A DNA stretch of 55,509 nt from Conus ventricosus (GCA_018398815.1 CM031620.1:65932495-65988003), one strand, 5' to 3'; positions 1-12,368 are shown, numbered from the stretch's first letter. The notes: generated by a model not told the origin, from the letters alone. A program made the numbers and translations.

Positions 1-605
1 GTCATATTGACGAGAAATACACTAACCAATTAAAAATATAAGCAGATGGTTCATGTATTGGTAAGCAATCAGGTTGTACATTCTTAATCCCAGACTTGAC
101 GGTGGAGAAATATCTTTACATTGGATGTAACATATCCATATTCACAGCTGTATTAACAGCAATACTCATGGCTTTGAATTACCTTTTAAATTTCCCCAAA
201 ACAATATTTCAAGCTCTGTTTTGTGTAGATTCAAAATCAGTCCTTCAGGCGCTAAAAGATTTTCATTTGCATACTAGGCCTGAAATGATTATTGAGATAA
301 GCTGTTTGATCCGCATGCTTATTGAAGGAGGCATCCAATTATTTTTTTAATGGATTCCTTCACACTGTTCCTTTTATCATAACGATAAAGTAGATAGGGC
401 AGCTAAGTGTGCAAGGTGAGGTGAGGAGAGGAGGATTGACTCGCATCTCCGCCAACAATCACACAAACGCTTTTGTGCTCTAATGGTCGTAGACCTATCA
501 CACCAAAGTTTTTGTGCTCAGGTGGGTTAGGGGATATTGGGAATTTTACTTGAATAATTGTGGGATGTTAATAAATCAACACTGTATCTGAATAATGGCT
601 AATAT
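1..605 (+). pseudogene. LINE 3' end with RNase H domain (left arm copy)
   Basis: This is the C-terminal part of a non-LTR retrotransposon polyprotein. In the frame starting at base 3 one reads an RNase H-like domain: an ADGS motif near 42-53, SIFTA followed by AIL/AL about 130-180, VDSKSVLQAL near 225-255, and after a stop at about 347-349 a WIPSH...DKVDRAAK ending near 415 that matches the family pattern WVPGH...NEKAD..AK. A TAA at 39-41 interrupts the frame just before ADGS; the mirror copy has CAA there. Sequence to about 605 mirrors the same 3' untranslated tail on the right arm. The upstream part lies outside the window. The nearest family is the I/Jockey group with RNase H. Confidence 0.75.
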
Positions 606-630
606 TTCTATTACCGCTATCATTAGCAAA

Positions 631-642
631 GAGGAGAGAGAA

Positions 643-685
<43 letters not shown>

Positions 686-703
686 AGAGAGAGAGAGAGA
701 AGA
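631..703. repeat. (GA)n microsatellite, imperfect
   Basis: GA dinucleotide run with a few AAG/GAA interruptions, directly after the LINE 3' tail. The mirror copy is the CT run at 28770-28822. Confidence 0.95.
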
Positions 704-929
704 ATCAGTCATTCAGATATATGAGGCTGAAAGTGAACTAGTGTGAGGTTAATAGGATAGGATGAGATGCTACAGAAACTTTTTCATACATGTTCAGATA
801 CACTGGATGAGGCAGAATATGCTATCACTTTCTCCCAATAAACAGGCACATAGAATTTACACATGCGTTTATTTTGACTAAACTTTAAAAGACGTTCCAA
901 ATAAAAGCTTGCTTATCTAGACTAATATA

Positions 930-2350
930 CTGAGCCACAAAAGAAACGCAAATGGAGGGGTAGGTAGGGGTGAATATAATTAATGGCACTGTAGGTGCGC
1001 TGTGACCATATATTCCGTGCGGTCATGAGTCAGCATTAGACCTAGTGTGCAGCACGTGCAAATCAGGTCAGTGTCACTAGAAATGAGCTCACACCCGCCA
1101 TGGACGTGGAAGCGCGTTTTTGCATGTGCAAGGCGAATGCAAACAGTCATGTCAATCTTTTTTCGCTGAACAGTATTCACACATCACTAGGAAAAAAACC
1201 CAGGCTGTTACGCCCTGGCAAAGCAATCACTTCCACATGACCAGAATGCCAAGACTGAGCGCCGTCGACAGAGAAAGAGCCATAGGGCGACTCCAAGCCG
1301 GAAACCGTGCTGCACAAGTCGCAGCTGCTTTCGGCAGACCCCGTGTAACGACTGCGCGACAAGATCGGGCGATTCACCGCCGTCACCTGCGTGAGCAATT
1401 CACTTATGCAACGGAAACGGCCAGAAACAACCATTGGCAGGCATGGTGCTCCAATTTCTGGTGAAACTGTGCGGCGTCGATTAACAGAACATCACCTGCA
1501 CTGCCGCCGTCCCGTAAGGCGACCTGTTCTTACTCCAAGACATAGGCAACGACTGCAATGGGCCCAGCAGCACCGGAACTGGAACTGGCGGCAATGGAGG
1601 GGCATCCTCTTCACGGATGAGAGCCGATACTGTGTTCATCATGCTGATGGCCGAATCCGGGTGTGGAGGAGGCGCAACCAGAGGTATGCCAACAACAACA
1701 TCCACGAGATCAATGCTTGGGGAGGTGCGAGCATCATGGTATGGGGAGGAATCAGCCTCAATCAGCTTGTTGGGCCTATTGTTTTCCTAGACATTGGCCC
1801 TGGTCGCGGAAATGGCGTTACTGCGCAGCGATACATTGACCATGTGTTCAGGCCCGTTGCTGTGCCCCACTTCAAGCAGCACAGCAACCTCACTCTCCAG
1901 CAGGAAAATGCTCGTCCACACACTGCCAGAGTCACCACAGACTTCCTGCAGCAACAGGGCATCAGAGCTCTGCAGTGGCCCTCGCTGAGCCCTGATTTGA
2001 ACCCTATCGAACACTTCTCGGACCATCTCAAATGGGAGCTGAATGCTGTTCAGCCGAGGCCAACCACAGCCCGTCAGCTAAAGCAGGCACTGAGGCAGAT
2101 CTGGAACAACGTCAACATGGCCACCGTCAACCGTCTGATCCACTCCATGCCCGCCAGATGTCAGGCTGTTATCAACGCTCGTGGGGGACACTCATGACAC
2201 GTGACCACTTTTTGCTTCAGCCAACAATAAGAACACTAAAGCCAGAAACTCAATGGTTGCATTCAATTCATTTCAATGGTTGCAATTAAATGTCAACAAC
2301 ATGAGAGTTTATTGAATGGACCCATCGTTTGCGTTTCTTTTGTGGCTCAG
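930..2350 (+). mobile_element. Tc1-type DNA transposon, complete ends (left arm copy)
   Basis: Perfect 23-bp inverted repeats CTGAGCCACAAAAGAAACGC(AAA) at 930-952 and 2328-2350 are flanked by TA on both sides (928-929 and 2351-2352), the target duplication typical of Tc1/mariner. Total length is 1421 bp, within the usual 1.3-1.7 kb. The interior encodes a Tc1-like transposase that is frameshifted in this copy. The right-arm copy is 1420 bp, one base shorter. Confidence 0.95.
1237..2197 (+). pseudogene. Tc1-like transposase, frameshifted copy
   Basis: Same protein as the open frame at 27278-28237, but an extra A in the run near 1427-1430 shifts the frame, so the N-terminal helix-turn-helix part and the catalytic part lie in different frames. 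Downstream the catalytic region is intact in sequence: TDESRY, VWGGIS, QQENARPH and SPDLNPIEH are all readable from about 1391 to the stop at 2197. The single-base difference from the right-arm copy could be a sequencing error or an allelic change. Confidence 0.9.
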
Positions 2351-2629
2351 TACGATTAGAGAGAGAAAAACATAGACGTCACATACCTTACCATCATGAT
2401 CACTATGGCCAGGCCCAAAGGCTGAAAGGTCCAGCAAGACCTTGAGTGAACAAGAGGATGCCAGAGAGCAGACAGAGAGGAAGTTTATATCCTTAGTGTA
2501 TATAGCCTTTGCCTGGGTTTGAATTGAATAACTGTAGCGTGGCACGGCATTGACACTAACTGCTTTTGCAGTGAGAGAACGCCAGGCACTGGACATTATC
2601 AATGTCTAATTCATTAGTGACCAACTGCT

Positions 2630-2728
2630 CGGGGAGGGGAGGGGGAAGGGCCTGGTAACGAGAGGAGTGGAATGAGTGGGGGGTGGGGGGGAGGCATGGG
2701 GGGGGGGGGGGGGGGGCCTGGGAGGGGC
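2630..2728 (+). repeat. G-rich tract with long poly-G run
   Basis: Many runs of three or more G, including an uninterrupted run of 18 or more G ending at 2716. Its mirror at 26750-26850 has a shorter C run, so homopolymer length is unreliable. The tract can in principle form G-quadruplexes. Confidence 0.85.
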
Positions 2729-2998
2729 CTAGCTATTTGCCTGTTACTCAATCCATCGGGTGTAGTTAATGACCGATGCAACTGCTTAGGGAGGGGGATG
2801 AGTGGGGCTGAGGGTGAGGGGGCACAAGAGTGGCTCAGAATGTTCGCCCCTCATGCAGTCCATCGTGGGGCCGTTGATGGTTTTCCAATCCTTCAAGCCA
2901 TCCTGACACTTGGCCTCACGCTTTTGAACAAGGGCGATCACCGAATCTTAAGACTGACCATTGAAATCGCCCATGTCCTAGTAATGGGCTGGGTGTGG

Positions 2999-3080
<82 letters not shown>
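2999..3080. repeat. (GT)n microsatellite
   Basis: GT dinucleotides with a single GTGGTG interruption near 3046-3050. The mirror CA array at 26405-26481 lacks this interruption. Confidence 0.95.
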
Positions 3081-3082
<2 letters not shown>

Positions 3083-5468
3083 CCCCTATGTATGTCACTC
3101 TGTGATATTTCCATGATTCACGGCTGACGTTTGGAATTTGTGGCAGAGGACAGTTTTCTAGAGCCTTTGTTTCAATATTATGTTTTGTTATTGTTAGTAA
3201 TGCTAATCACTTTATCCATGATCGGTGCTCCAGAGAGGACTTTTTGTGTGTCTGCTGCAAGGCCTGAGGGGGTCACGTGATGGACCCGGCCGTTGTCCAA
3301 TCTGCCGTAATGGCCACCTTTTCTCTTTGCCCTTCTTCCTCATAGGACTACCACGTGTGACAGCTGGAAAATTCAATCCAAAATATCAGAACAGACAAAA
3401 TGGCAAAAGAAGGAAAAAGAAAAATAGAAAAAAAAGAAATAAATTCACGTAGAGACATCGATGATAGAAAATCAGTCTTATCGGGAACGTCATAGTGTCT
3501 CTCTGACATACAAATCTGTCGTTTTTTTCTCTAAAGTTCAAGATAAATCAGGAGGAAACATTATTAGACATACCTAGATGCACCTTTCAAGGAAAACCAA
3601 ACACCCCTGGCAAAGGAATGAAATCCGGTGCGTCTTTTCCAGCTTCAACCCTTCAAGGGTACCCATGCAGTCAGTGGAGACAAAACAGTAGAGGTGATGC
3701 AGGTTAACGACAAGAAATCCTCAACACTCTTACAGAACCTAAATTGTCTATGCCCGCGCTGGCGGGTCTGTCTAACTGTTTCAGACTGTTCAAGGACACG
3801 AAACAAAAGCTTCAAAATTAGAATGCCCTCTTGGTGTCAGACAATGAAGATATTGTAATGGATTATGTTGTATATCGTTTTTCTGAACGTATGGTTAAAA
3901 TGAATACAGCTGTGTAAAACTCGAATGCTTGTGGATGATATTCATATTTTGAGAAACTATACAGCGCATTTACCAGGACATCAATCCAGTTATAGCAGTT
4001 CAGAACCAGAAAACTTCCACTCTTTCTGTTTGAAATGTGCGCTTTTAAACCAACACTTGGCTTGGAGTAACGGTGGGAGTCTCTTAATCATGCACGAGTC
4101 TGGTATTCAGACGTTCCAGTCTGAAAACGACTCTTCGAGCTTCAGCTGCAACAATTACTCCCAACAATACAGTCATTTCTTTTTCTGTTGCCAGATAAGT
4201 ACTAGCCTAGCCTGATTGAATATATTCAAGACTTTTGTTTTGGAGCAGGTTAAATGGCGACTTCTCACTTTATGGTAATGTGTTTACTTCACTGAAGGGT
4301 CCCCTGTAAGATGTTTTCTCTGGGCTAATCTTATATTGTCTAAATGATGGAACTCCATAATATATTATATCCTCATTCTTCAAAATGATACTTTCATGAG
4401 TAGATCTGTCGGTGTGCGATCCTTTGAATATGCTTAGTCTGCTCACGACGATTGTTTGAAAATGACAATTTTCCTTTTTTTTTAAATAAAAGGCAACAAT
4501 AGCAACCATTAACCAGAGCTCCAGAATTCCAGTAACCAAACATTGTTATCAATATTATAACCAAACACTGGGATCTAGTTTGCAGTACACATCCAAGTAG
4601 AGATAAATGTTCCGGGATGTGTTTTGGCCTTCCAGAAACCACGCCATCATTCCAACAATTTCAAAACAACCTCTAATGTTGTTAATCCCTTGGATTAATT
4701 CGAACTATAGAATTAATTATCAAAATTCTTTACAAACGGGCTCCATGCCGTGTCTACTGCAGCCTATCGGTAGCCAAAGTTCCATCCCATAACATCCCCG
4801 CGCAAATCTAGACGTCCCCAAAGTGAACAAGCGTCGATCTTCAAGAAAACTGTACGCAGAGGTGACTGAAAGAGAAAACCTTAGCAATGAAATAGACTGA
4901 AAATTCAAACAAAACTCAAGGGGAAATTACAGGCTCTTCTCTCCAGCAACTGAAAAACTGTAGACACCTTCATCGCAGAGAAAATCAAACAAACAAACGC
5001 TTCTTGTTGCCAGTCGGTTCGTCACCACCATCAAAATACCTCAACATCCACAACACATCTGCTGTATTTTGGAGGAGGATTTTTCAACAACGAAAAAAGC
5101 CCTCCTCTCTTTCTGTTTTCACTGATGACACTTAAAGTGTGCCTTTTTTCTCAATGAAGTCAAATCGCTCTTCGCTGCCACAAAACATGCATATGCTAAG
5201 ACAAACCCATTTGCACCAAGTTCATTTTAAATCTTGCTTAAAATCTCTTCAATGTAAAGAGATTACCCTAAATCTTGTGACTGTATCGGTACAACGGTCC
5301 AAGCATGATATCCATTCACGTCAAGTCCATATTAACTATCAACTCAGCATATCTCAAACGATTACACCTACTGACCTGAGTTTTGGTGTGATGAGTAATG
5401 CTTATGAACACCCGGAACTTGTAAACATTGAATATGACAGATGTGACGCGACAATTGACAGCCATCAC

Positions 5469-5470
<2 letters not shown>

Positions 5471-5528
<58 letters not shown>

Positions 5529-5530
5529 CT

Positions 5531-5584
<54 letters not shown>

Positions 5585-5625
5585 GCGCACACACACACAC
5601 AGACAGAGAGAGAGAGAGAGAAGGA
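5471..5625. repeat. Compound (CT)n-(CA)n-(GA)n microsatellite
   Basis: CT run to about 5552, CA run to about 5600 with CGCGCG interruptions, then GA run. It lies just outside the candidate ACGGT-repeat element. Confidence 0.95.
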
Positions 5626-5724
5626 GAGAGAGAAAAAAAACCTATAAACGTACTCCCAGTTTTCCAAACCGCTTATAAATCGGCCAAGTGCTTTGTGAGA
5701 TAAGAAATAAAGGCAAAATAAACG

Positions 5725-6440
5725 GTTTTAAACGGTTATTTAATCGATGTACACTTTTGAAACTGGTATTTTAGTCCTCACTGGGCTAAAGCCTATGTAC
5801 ATACCAAATTTCATCCAAATCGGACAATATGTCAAGAATAACGGTTTTTAACGGTCAGATTTTGAAACACTGCATGGAAGTGCCATTTGTGTGTGATGAC
5901 CTTTCTATATACAACATTGCATTAAAATCCACCAATATATAAAAAATAACGGCAAAATAACGGTTTATCGGTTATATAACCGATATACACTTTTGAAACC
6001 GGTATTTTAGTCCTCACTGGGCTAAAGCCTGTGCACATACCAAATTTCATCCAAATCGGACAATATGTCAAGAATAACGGTTTTTAACGGTCAGATTTTT
6101 AAACACTGCATGGAAGTGCCATTTGTGTGTGATAACCTTTCTATATACAAAATTTCATTAAAACCCACCAATATATAAAAAAATAACGGCAAAATAACGG
6201 TTTAACGGTTATATAACCGATATGCACTTTTGAAACCGGTATTTTAGTCCTCACTGAGCTAAAGCCTGTGTACATATCAAATGTCATCCAAATTGGACAA
6301 TATGTCAAGAATAACGGTTTTTTAACGGTCAAATTTTGGAACACTATATAGAAGTGCCATTTGTGTGTGATAACCTTTCTATATACCAGATTTCATTAAA
6401 ATCCACCTATATATAAGAAATAACGGCAGAACAACGGTTT
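5725..6440. repeat. About 236-bp tandem repeat, three units
   Basis: The anchor TTTTAGTCCTCACT occurs at 5769, 6005 and 6242, giving spacings of 236 and 237. Each unit also carries AACGGTTTTTAACGGTCA, GAAGTGCCATTTGTGTGTGA and TAACGGCAAAATAACGG with small changes. Only three units are clear, the last degenerate at its end. Confidence 0.9.
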
Positions 6441-6540
6441 TTTAAACGGTTGTTTAATCCATTTTCAGCATTACATCACTTACATATGGACAGAGGATCC
6501 GATTTGTCACATGATCATCCAAACCGCTTATAAATTGGCC

Positions 6541-6990
6541 AAGTACTTTCTGAGATATTCCATAAAGAAGAAAAACCGTTACAGGCCGTTACAACCGTTA
6601 GTAACGGCTATAACGGGGCAAACTAAAAACATCAGGCATCATCCGTGACCCATAATGAACAACCTGCTAATTTTCATAAAGGTCGGCCAAGTACTTCTGA
6701 GATATTCCATAAAGAAGAAAAACCGTTACAGGCCGTTACAAGCCGTTAATAACGGTTATAACGGTAAACTAAAACATCGGGCATTATTCGTGACCCATAA
6801 TGAACATACCTACACATTTTCAGAAAGATCGGCCAAGTACTTTCTGAGATATTCCATAAAGAAGAAAAAGCGTTACAGGCCGTTACAGCCGTTAGTAACG
6901 GCTGTAACAGTAAACTAAAACGTCGGGCATCATCCTTGACCCATAATGAACATACCTACAAATTTTCAGAAAGATCGGCCCAGTAGTTTT
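6541..6990. repeat. About 147-bp tandem repeat, three to four units
   Basis: The anchor AAGTACTTTCTGAGATATTC starts at 6541, 6689 and 6835, with a degenerate fourth start at 6981 (CAGTAGTTTTG). Each unit holds CCGTTACAGGCCGTTACA with a nearby GTTAGTAACGGC-type inverted partner, and ends with GACCCATAATGAACA and a segment matching TTTTCAGAAAGATCGGCC. The fourth unit breaks off into the CA microsatellite. Confidence 0.9.
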
Positions 6991-7023
6991 GTCTGGAGCG
7001 AGTGGAACACATTTTGACCACGG

Positions 7024-7030
7024 ACACACA

Positions 7031-7120
<90 letters not shown>
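7024..7120. repeat. (CA)n microsatellite
   Basis: Nearly pure CA of about 95 bp following the last 147-bp unit. Mirror GT array at 22380-22467. Confidence 0.97.
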
Positions 7121-7121
<1 letters not shown>

Positions 7122-7164
7122 CATTTCTTCGTTCCCATTCCTGTTCTTTAAGAACTGGGAGTAC

Positions 7165-8246
7165 AAAAAGAGGGAGAAGGTCATGTTGGCATTATGCCCG
7201 AATCAGTCGCATTTCAATAAATGTATATAGGACGTGGGTAATTGATGATTTTATCATTATGCCTAAGTCCCACCCATTCAAGCCCTATAGACATAATCTA
7301 GACACGGGAACGGCAAGTGATTCTGGCCTAATGCCCCCAAATGACCCAACCCTCTCCCTTTAGTACATCTATTAAATGTCAAGTGAGTGTTTTGGCCTTA
7401 CGCCTAAAATCATCACGTTTTCTACTATGCTGTCACCAACACGTCTACGATGGACAGCAGGTCTTATGATGAATGATGACCTTTTATCCCAAATCAGCCC
7501 CTGTCAGTGGATCTGTGGAGAATGATTTTTGCTTCGTGCTCGTACTAACCACTCACCCCGCCCAACCTCATCTGTATCCCAAAGACAGGCAGGGTAGGTT
7601 GGGATGACTTGCCCACACGTCCCAACACACCCTTTTAACAAATGTATCTTGCACCTTGGTGAGGGGGTATTTTATGTTGTTCAGTCTCTTCAACATACAT
7701 TTTCAACAGAAGCAAGGATGAGTGGGTTGGGGTGGTCCTCTGCCTCAAATAATCCCACTCCAACAACTTTACGTAGAACGTAGGGCGTGATTTGGGTGGT
7801 ACATACAAATTCAGCCACCACCTCCACGTATGTCCTAGAAGACACACAACTAGACATGAAGACGGGGAGTGATTTGATCCTTTTTACCAAACTCATTCCA
7901 TTAAGCGCTTTTTGCCTTAACTCACCATAACCCATCCAATCTTCTCCCCGACAGACAATGCGGCGAGTGACCAAATCACCCCATTTTAACAAACGTATAC
8001 AGCAATGACAGGAAATCTTAAATGAGGTTGGCAATAGTAAACAGTAAGTAACGCACAAGTGGAATAACACTTTCTCTCCTGATAAAATCAATTACACACT
8101 CATGACTCGTCGAAAGCAGCATGGACCTGTAATGATTTTGATCATGGGAGAAAGAGTTACGCTACTTGTTCGTTAATTATTGTATACAGTAAGGGGTGGA
8201 GAGAGAGACTGATCTCATGGCCAAACTTACCCACATGTCACTACTC

Positions 8247-8345
<99 letters not shown>

Positions 8346-8720
8346 CAAGACATGGGGACATGGGGAGTTGCGTTTCCTGATGTGCAAACTTACTCTCTTC
8401 AACAAATATTCAAAGCACATAGGTAGGAAGTGATTCAGGCCAAAACTCATCACCGCCCTATACGTCCTCGTCAATGCACACAAGAAAAAATGATGGAGAA
8501 GTAATTTTGGCTTTATTCCCACCCACCCCCAACAAACACAACCTTGATATGGGGACAAAGAGTGTTTTTCGATCGCATTCATCACCACTTTCAGGCATCT
8601 GGAGCTGGCACCGAAATTCGGAAATCCGCCCATGATCTGGGCAGCGTTTTCACCGAATTTGATGACGAAAGGCTGTTGACTATGGGTTTACATAGTGTTT
8701 ATATACACATAGACACTCCG
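7165..8720. repeat. Block of decayed short tandem-like repeats
   Basis: No gene. Related short segments recur irregularly: a core resembling AGTGATTTTGGCCTAATGCC with neighbours like ACATCTATTAAA and CATGTCTAG appears near 7225-7270, 7310-7345, 7380-7415, 7860-7900, 7960-7985, 8425-8450 and 8500-8525. Spacing is uneven (roughly 60-90 bp where adjacent). I read this as an old minisatellite overtaken by mutation. A CA array (8247-8344) is embedded. Mirror: 20850-22335. Confidence 0.45.
8247..8344. repeat. (CA)n microsatellite
   Basis: About 98 bp of CA with two CG interruptions (near 8313 and 8339). Mirror GT array at 21146-21250. Confidence 0.96.
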
Positions 8721-8726
8721 TGCGCG

Positions 8727-8729
<3 letters not shown>

Positions 8730-8778
<49 letters not shown>

Positions 8779-8840
8779 ACACACACACACACACACACCA
8801 GCACGCACACAGCACCACGCACCACACGCACACACGCACA

Positions 8841-8888
<48 letters not shown>
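8730..8888. repeat. (CA)n microsatellite with interruptions
   Basis: CA tract interrupted by CCAC, CCAGCACG and CACG motifs. It abuts the end of the gypsy element's 3' LTR, so the retroelement probably inserted into, or next to, a pre-existing array. Mirror: 20590-20760. Confidence 0.95.
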
Positions 8889-8893
<5 letters not shown>

Positions 8894-9065
8894 TTCATTC
8901 GATGCTCATACGAGTCGGAAAAAAGGGTAATGGTTGGAACTCTTTACTGCTGTAGTCTGATTCACAACTGACTCATGTTTACAACGAACAGTAATCAGTT
9001 CGCATACACTGAGTATCACTCCCCTGCTGCTGTCAGCAGGCTGATTACAGTTAACACACACCACA
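8889..9065 (-). repeat. 3' LTR of small gypsy element (left arm)
   Basis: Second LTR copy in the same orientation. It differs from the 5' LTR by a few substitutions and at its outer edge, where it merges into the CA array. Confidence 0.88.
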
Positions 9066-12000
9066 TAGAGAAAAAACAACAACATTGGTCTTCCCCAATC
9101 GTTATACTGTCCATTATCATCATCATCATGTCCATGTTTCGCAATGTTTCTGTTCGGTCTGATAAAGTAAAGTCTTCAGTTTCATTTGTAATTCAGGAAA
9201 TCTGTTTGCCAGACCCTGTTTGCTAAGGAGAACTAACAACCTCAGGTTGTCCTGTATACGTGCCGATGTGGTATCTGATGGCTGGTCTGATGTATTGTGA
9301 ACAGGTGGCTTTGCTGAAGTATCGACATCAGTCCGTTCTGCTCGTGAATCATCTTCATCATTCTTCTTTCTCCTCTTGTTGTTCTCTTGTTCTCTGACTC
9401 AGGCGACTGTGACAAATCTTGTTCAGGCTGCTCCGCTGACTGTCTTCTAGCGTCTGTTTTGAAGGTGTGTTGTTTTGCAATTGCTTTCTTGAATGCTCCA
9501 TACCGGAATCAGTCCATTAGGACTGGTTGGTCGTTGGAGCTCGCTCTCTGGTGAGTCTCGTAACTGTTTTACGATTTCCTTCAAAACTGACGTCCAATCT
9601 CCGTATGAATGTTGTATGACCGGGCGTTCACCGTCGATCTACTTCAGCGCTAACCCACTTTTGGACCCAGGCGGTTGGAACTTCACAATCTGTCTCGGGA
9701 AATTTGTTTTGTCACCCTACCTCACTTTTATTGTAATAATGCGCTTGCTCCAGTTTTCTGGTGCTTCACTTTTTCTTTTCTGATACAATTACAGGTTTGA
9801 GTAAAGTCTTAAAAGTCGGCGCTTGAGTTCTCGTTTTTTTCTCCCGAAACGTCTTTGAGTGGGTGAACTGTTTACAATCTCTGTAGAGGTGTTTCTTAAC
9901 ACTAGCAGAGCTAGGAAGGGATCTCGATGGTTGTGTTCTACTTTTTTCAAGTACATCTTGGCTGCCTTCACTGCGCTCTCTGCCTTTCCATTGGACTGCG
10001 GGTAAAGTTGAGAATTTGTCACAAGTTCGAATCCGTGTGTTTTGCTGAATTTGTAAAACTGGAGGACGTAAACGGAGTTCCACTATCTGTTGTCAAGCGT
10101 TCTGGGATTCCTTGTCTTGCCATGCGTCTCTTCAAACATATGATAACTTCTCTGGATTCTCTTGTTTGTAAGTGATCAATCTCGAAGAAATCTGAATAGT
10201 GATCAACAGTGACAGGTATTCCTTTCCGTTGTTTTCGAATATGTCGCAAGCAATGTGCTGCCAGGGTAAGTCAGGGATCTCTGTGCTGATGAGGGGTTCT
10301 TTCTGTTGACCATGTTGAATGTGTTGCAGGCGTTGCATTTCTTGACAACGTCTTCAATGTCCAAGTTCATCCTGGACCAGTAGACTACCCCACGCGCTCT
10401 TCTTTGCACTCTGAATTCTTGAGTGGCTTGCATGGAGTTTCACTAGATGTCTGTTCTCTGTTGTTCTGGTACGATCACTCTGCGACTTCTGAAAATAAGA
10501 CCACTGTGTAATGAAAGTTCTCTCCTAAAAGGAAAAGAGTCATGTAACTGTAGTGGAAGACGTCGTTTTTCCTCTGGCCAATCTTGTGGAATCATGGACG
10601 GTGTCTTGCTTTCACGTTGCTGTTCGTTGCCACGACTAAGCTGCTGATTCACTCAGACGGGGTGTCTACTTTGGTAACAGCATCCAGTTTTTTCAACCTA
10701 TCAAACTAGTTTTTCACCCTCTCTTGCACGCTATCGGCAACTTTCTGCATGGCATTTTCACCGAAGGAACGTTTGGATCAGTTTGAAGGTGCAATTGTCC
10801 CTCTAGTTTTTCTTCGCCCTTCAACTACATCTCTGTGTTTTGCGAGCACGTCCGTCGTATTCGCCTCGTCTGATTTCTGATCTGCCCCTATTGCTGCGAT
10901 GTCGTCTTCATTGACTGTCATGAGCTGCAATACTATACTGTTTCAATCCTAGTATCTGTTTCGTTGATCACGAAATTGACCTTGTACTTCTTTCTGTTCT
11001 TGGGGTCCTTCACCCTCAATACTATCTCCCCCGCAGGCTTCATTTCAGTACTGTTGAACATCACCAGCTTCCTTTTCGTCTCTTGCGGGTCATGTCAGAG
11101 CATCTTTCATCTCCAGTAACTTCCTTGTACAGGGTCTCAGGCAACACGTTCGTTGTTGCTCCTGTGTCAGAAGGAATGTCGCCAGCACATCGTTAATCAA
11201 CATTTTTGCTCGTAAGTTTTTCTTCTTGTGGATCTTTTCCTTAATCGATTTTGAGGATTTCATCTTCACTTTCTGTCTTGGTCCACTTTTCAATGTGTTG
11301 AATTTTCGTTGTCCTCCAATACTGTTTGGGTATTTTGCAGCACGAAGCAAAGGGATTATTTGCCCCACAGGCATGGCATTGGTTTTTCAAATGCTGGACA
11401 TTTCTCTTATATGTTTGGGTGCTTTCCGCCACAATATCCGCATTTCAACCCCGTCTCTTGTTTGTTCCTTTGAAGCTTTTTTTTTTTTTCCTTTTTTTTT
11501 CTCATGCGCTCTGCACATGTCAATACACCTAGTTAGTGTCAGTTGTCTCACTTCTAGTTACTCCTATCGCAAAATCTCGTCATGTACGCCAAAAGTGATG
11601 TGGTCTCTCAGCAGTCTGTCTTCCAGAGGACTATAGTCGCAGGTCTTTACAAGTCTCTTCCGGTCTGCCACAAACTCATCAATGGACTCACCTGCTGCCT
11701 GGTGTCGGCGGTTGAACTTGAACGCTTCGTACGTTTCACTGGTAGAGCCCACATAGTATTCTACGAATTTTGTAAGAACTGTGTCCATATCATTTCTTTC
11801 CGTTTATCTGCAAATGACAGACCTTCGTAAATGTCCAAAGCATCTAGGCTAATACATGAGAGAAAAACGGCTGTTCTGTACGTTGGATCTTCTTCTATCT
11901 AATTTGTAACGGTCTCATAGATGTCCCATAATCTCTTGAATTTCCTCTAGTTGCTCTGCAGATTTCCTCCCTTTACATCACGATTAGGGTGTAGAGGAAT

Positions 12001-12126
12001 CTTGGTGTGTCGTCGGCTGGTTCATATTCTTTCTTGTTCATTTTCCATGGCTGAACGTCAGTCTTATTTTGTTCTCTGCGTATCTTTCTTCTGTTTTTAA
12101 AAGTCATTTCATAACTTCTGACACCG

Positions 12127-12303
12127 TGTTTCGTTCTCTGCGCATACGAGTCGGAAGACAGGCTAATGGTTGGAACCTCTTTACTGCTTGCAGTCTGATT
12201 CACAACTGACTCATGTTTACAACGAACAGTAATCAGTTCGCATACACTGAGTATCACTCCCCTGCTGCTGTCAGCAGGCTGATTACAGTTAACACACATC
12301 ACA
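12127..12303 (-). repeat. 5' LTR of small gypsy element (left arm)
   Basis: About 177 bp, near-identical to 8889-9065. Both contain GTTAACTGTAATCAGCCTGC on the minus strand. Followed on the minus strand by a GGTGTCAGAAGTT primer-binding site. Confidence 0.9.
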
Positions 12304-12317
12304 TACGTCACAGAGAC

Positions 12318-12320
<3 letters not shown>

Positions 12321-12362
<42 letters not shown>

Positions 12363-12368
12363 CGCACG

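Larger units (their letters stand above)
2353..5470. other. Unassigned arm segment between Tc1 and microsatellite
   Basis: No reading frame here resembles a known family. It contains a G-rich tract (2630-2728), a GT array (2999-3080), and moderately AT-rich sequence with only short frames (for example 3628-3858 and 3925-4215) that have no recognisable domain. Its mirror is 24021-27122. It may hold introns, regulatory DNA or old repeats; I cannot decide. Confidence 0.5.
5650..7164. mobile_element. Candidate non-autonomous element with ACGGT tandem cores
   Basis: The segment is bounded by a perfect 12-bp inverted repeat, GTACTCCCAGTT (5650-5661) and AACTGGGAGTAC (7153-7164). Inside are two tandem families, both dense in AACGGT/ACCGTT: about 236-bp units at 5725-6440 and about 147-bp units at 6541-6990, followed by a CA microsatellite. 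No protein is encoded. Inverted ends plus tandem cores plus an attached microsatellite recall the 'pearl'-type elements reported from bivalves; this is analogy from memory. No target duplication is obvious, so the ends are provisional. Mirror copy: 22336-23843. Confidence 0.5.
8889..12303 (-). mobile_element. Small Ty3/gypsy-type element, deleted (left arm copy)
   Basis: Mirror of 17169-20588. On the minus strand it runs 5' LTR (12127-12303), gag (to about 11560), zinc knuckles (about 11440-11340), protease (about 11230-11060), a reverse transcriptase stub (about 10880-10620), integrase (about 10610-9440) and 3' LTR (8889-9065). At about 11172 one base is missing relative to the right arm, which puts the protease DTGA motif out of frame. 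The integrase TDSG motif is in frame here but frameshifted in the right arm. The catalytic core of reverse transcriptase and RNase H is deleted in both. Confidence 0.9.

Noticed and set aside
3225..3452. Frame with GRCPICRNGH and a lysine-rich tail as a zinc-finger exon
   Set aside because: Only one CxxC pair, no histidines in the right place, and no extension on either side.
12127..12303. Two similar 177-bp segments in each arm as a SINE pair
   Set aside because: Direct orientation, flanking gag-integrase order and a primer-binding site identify them as LTRs.
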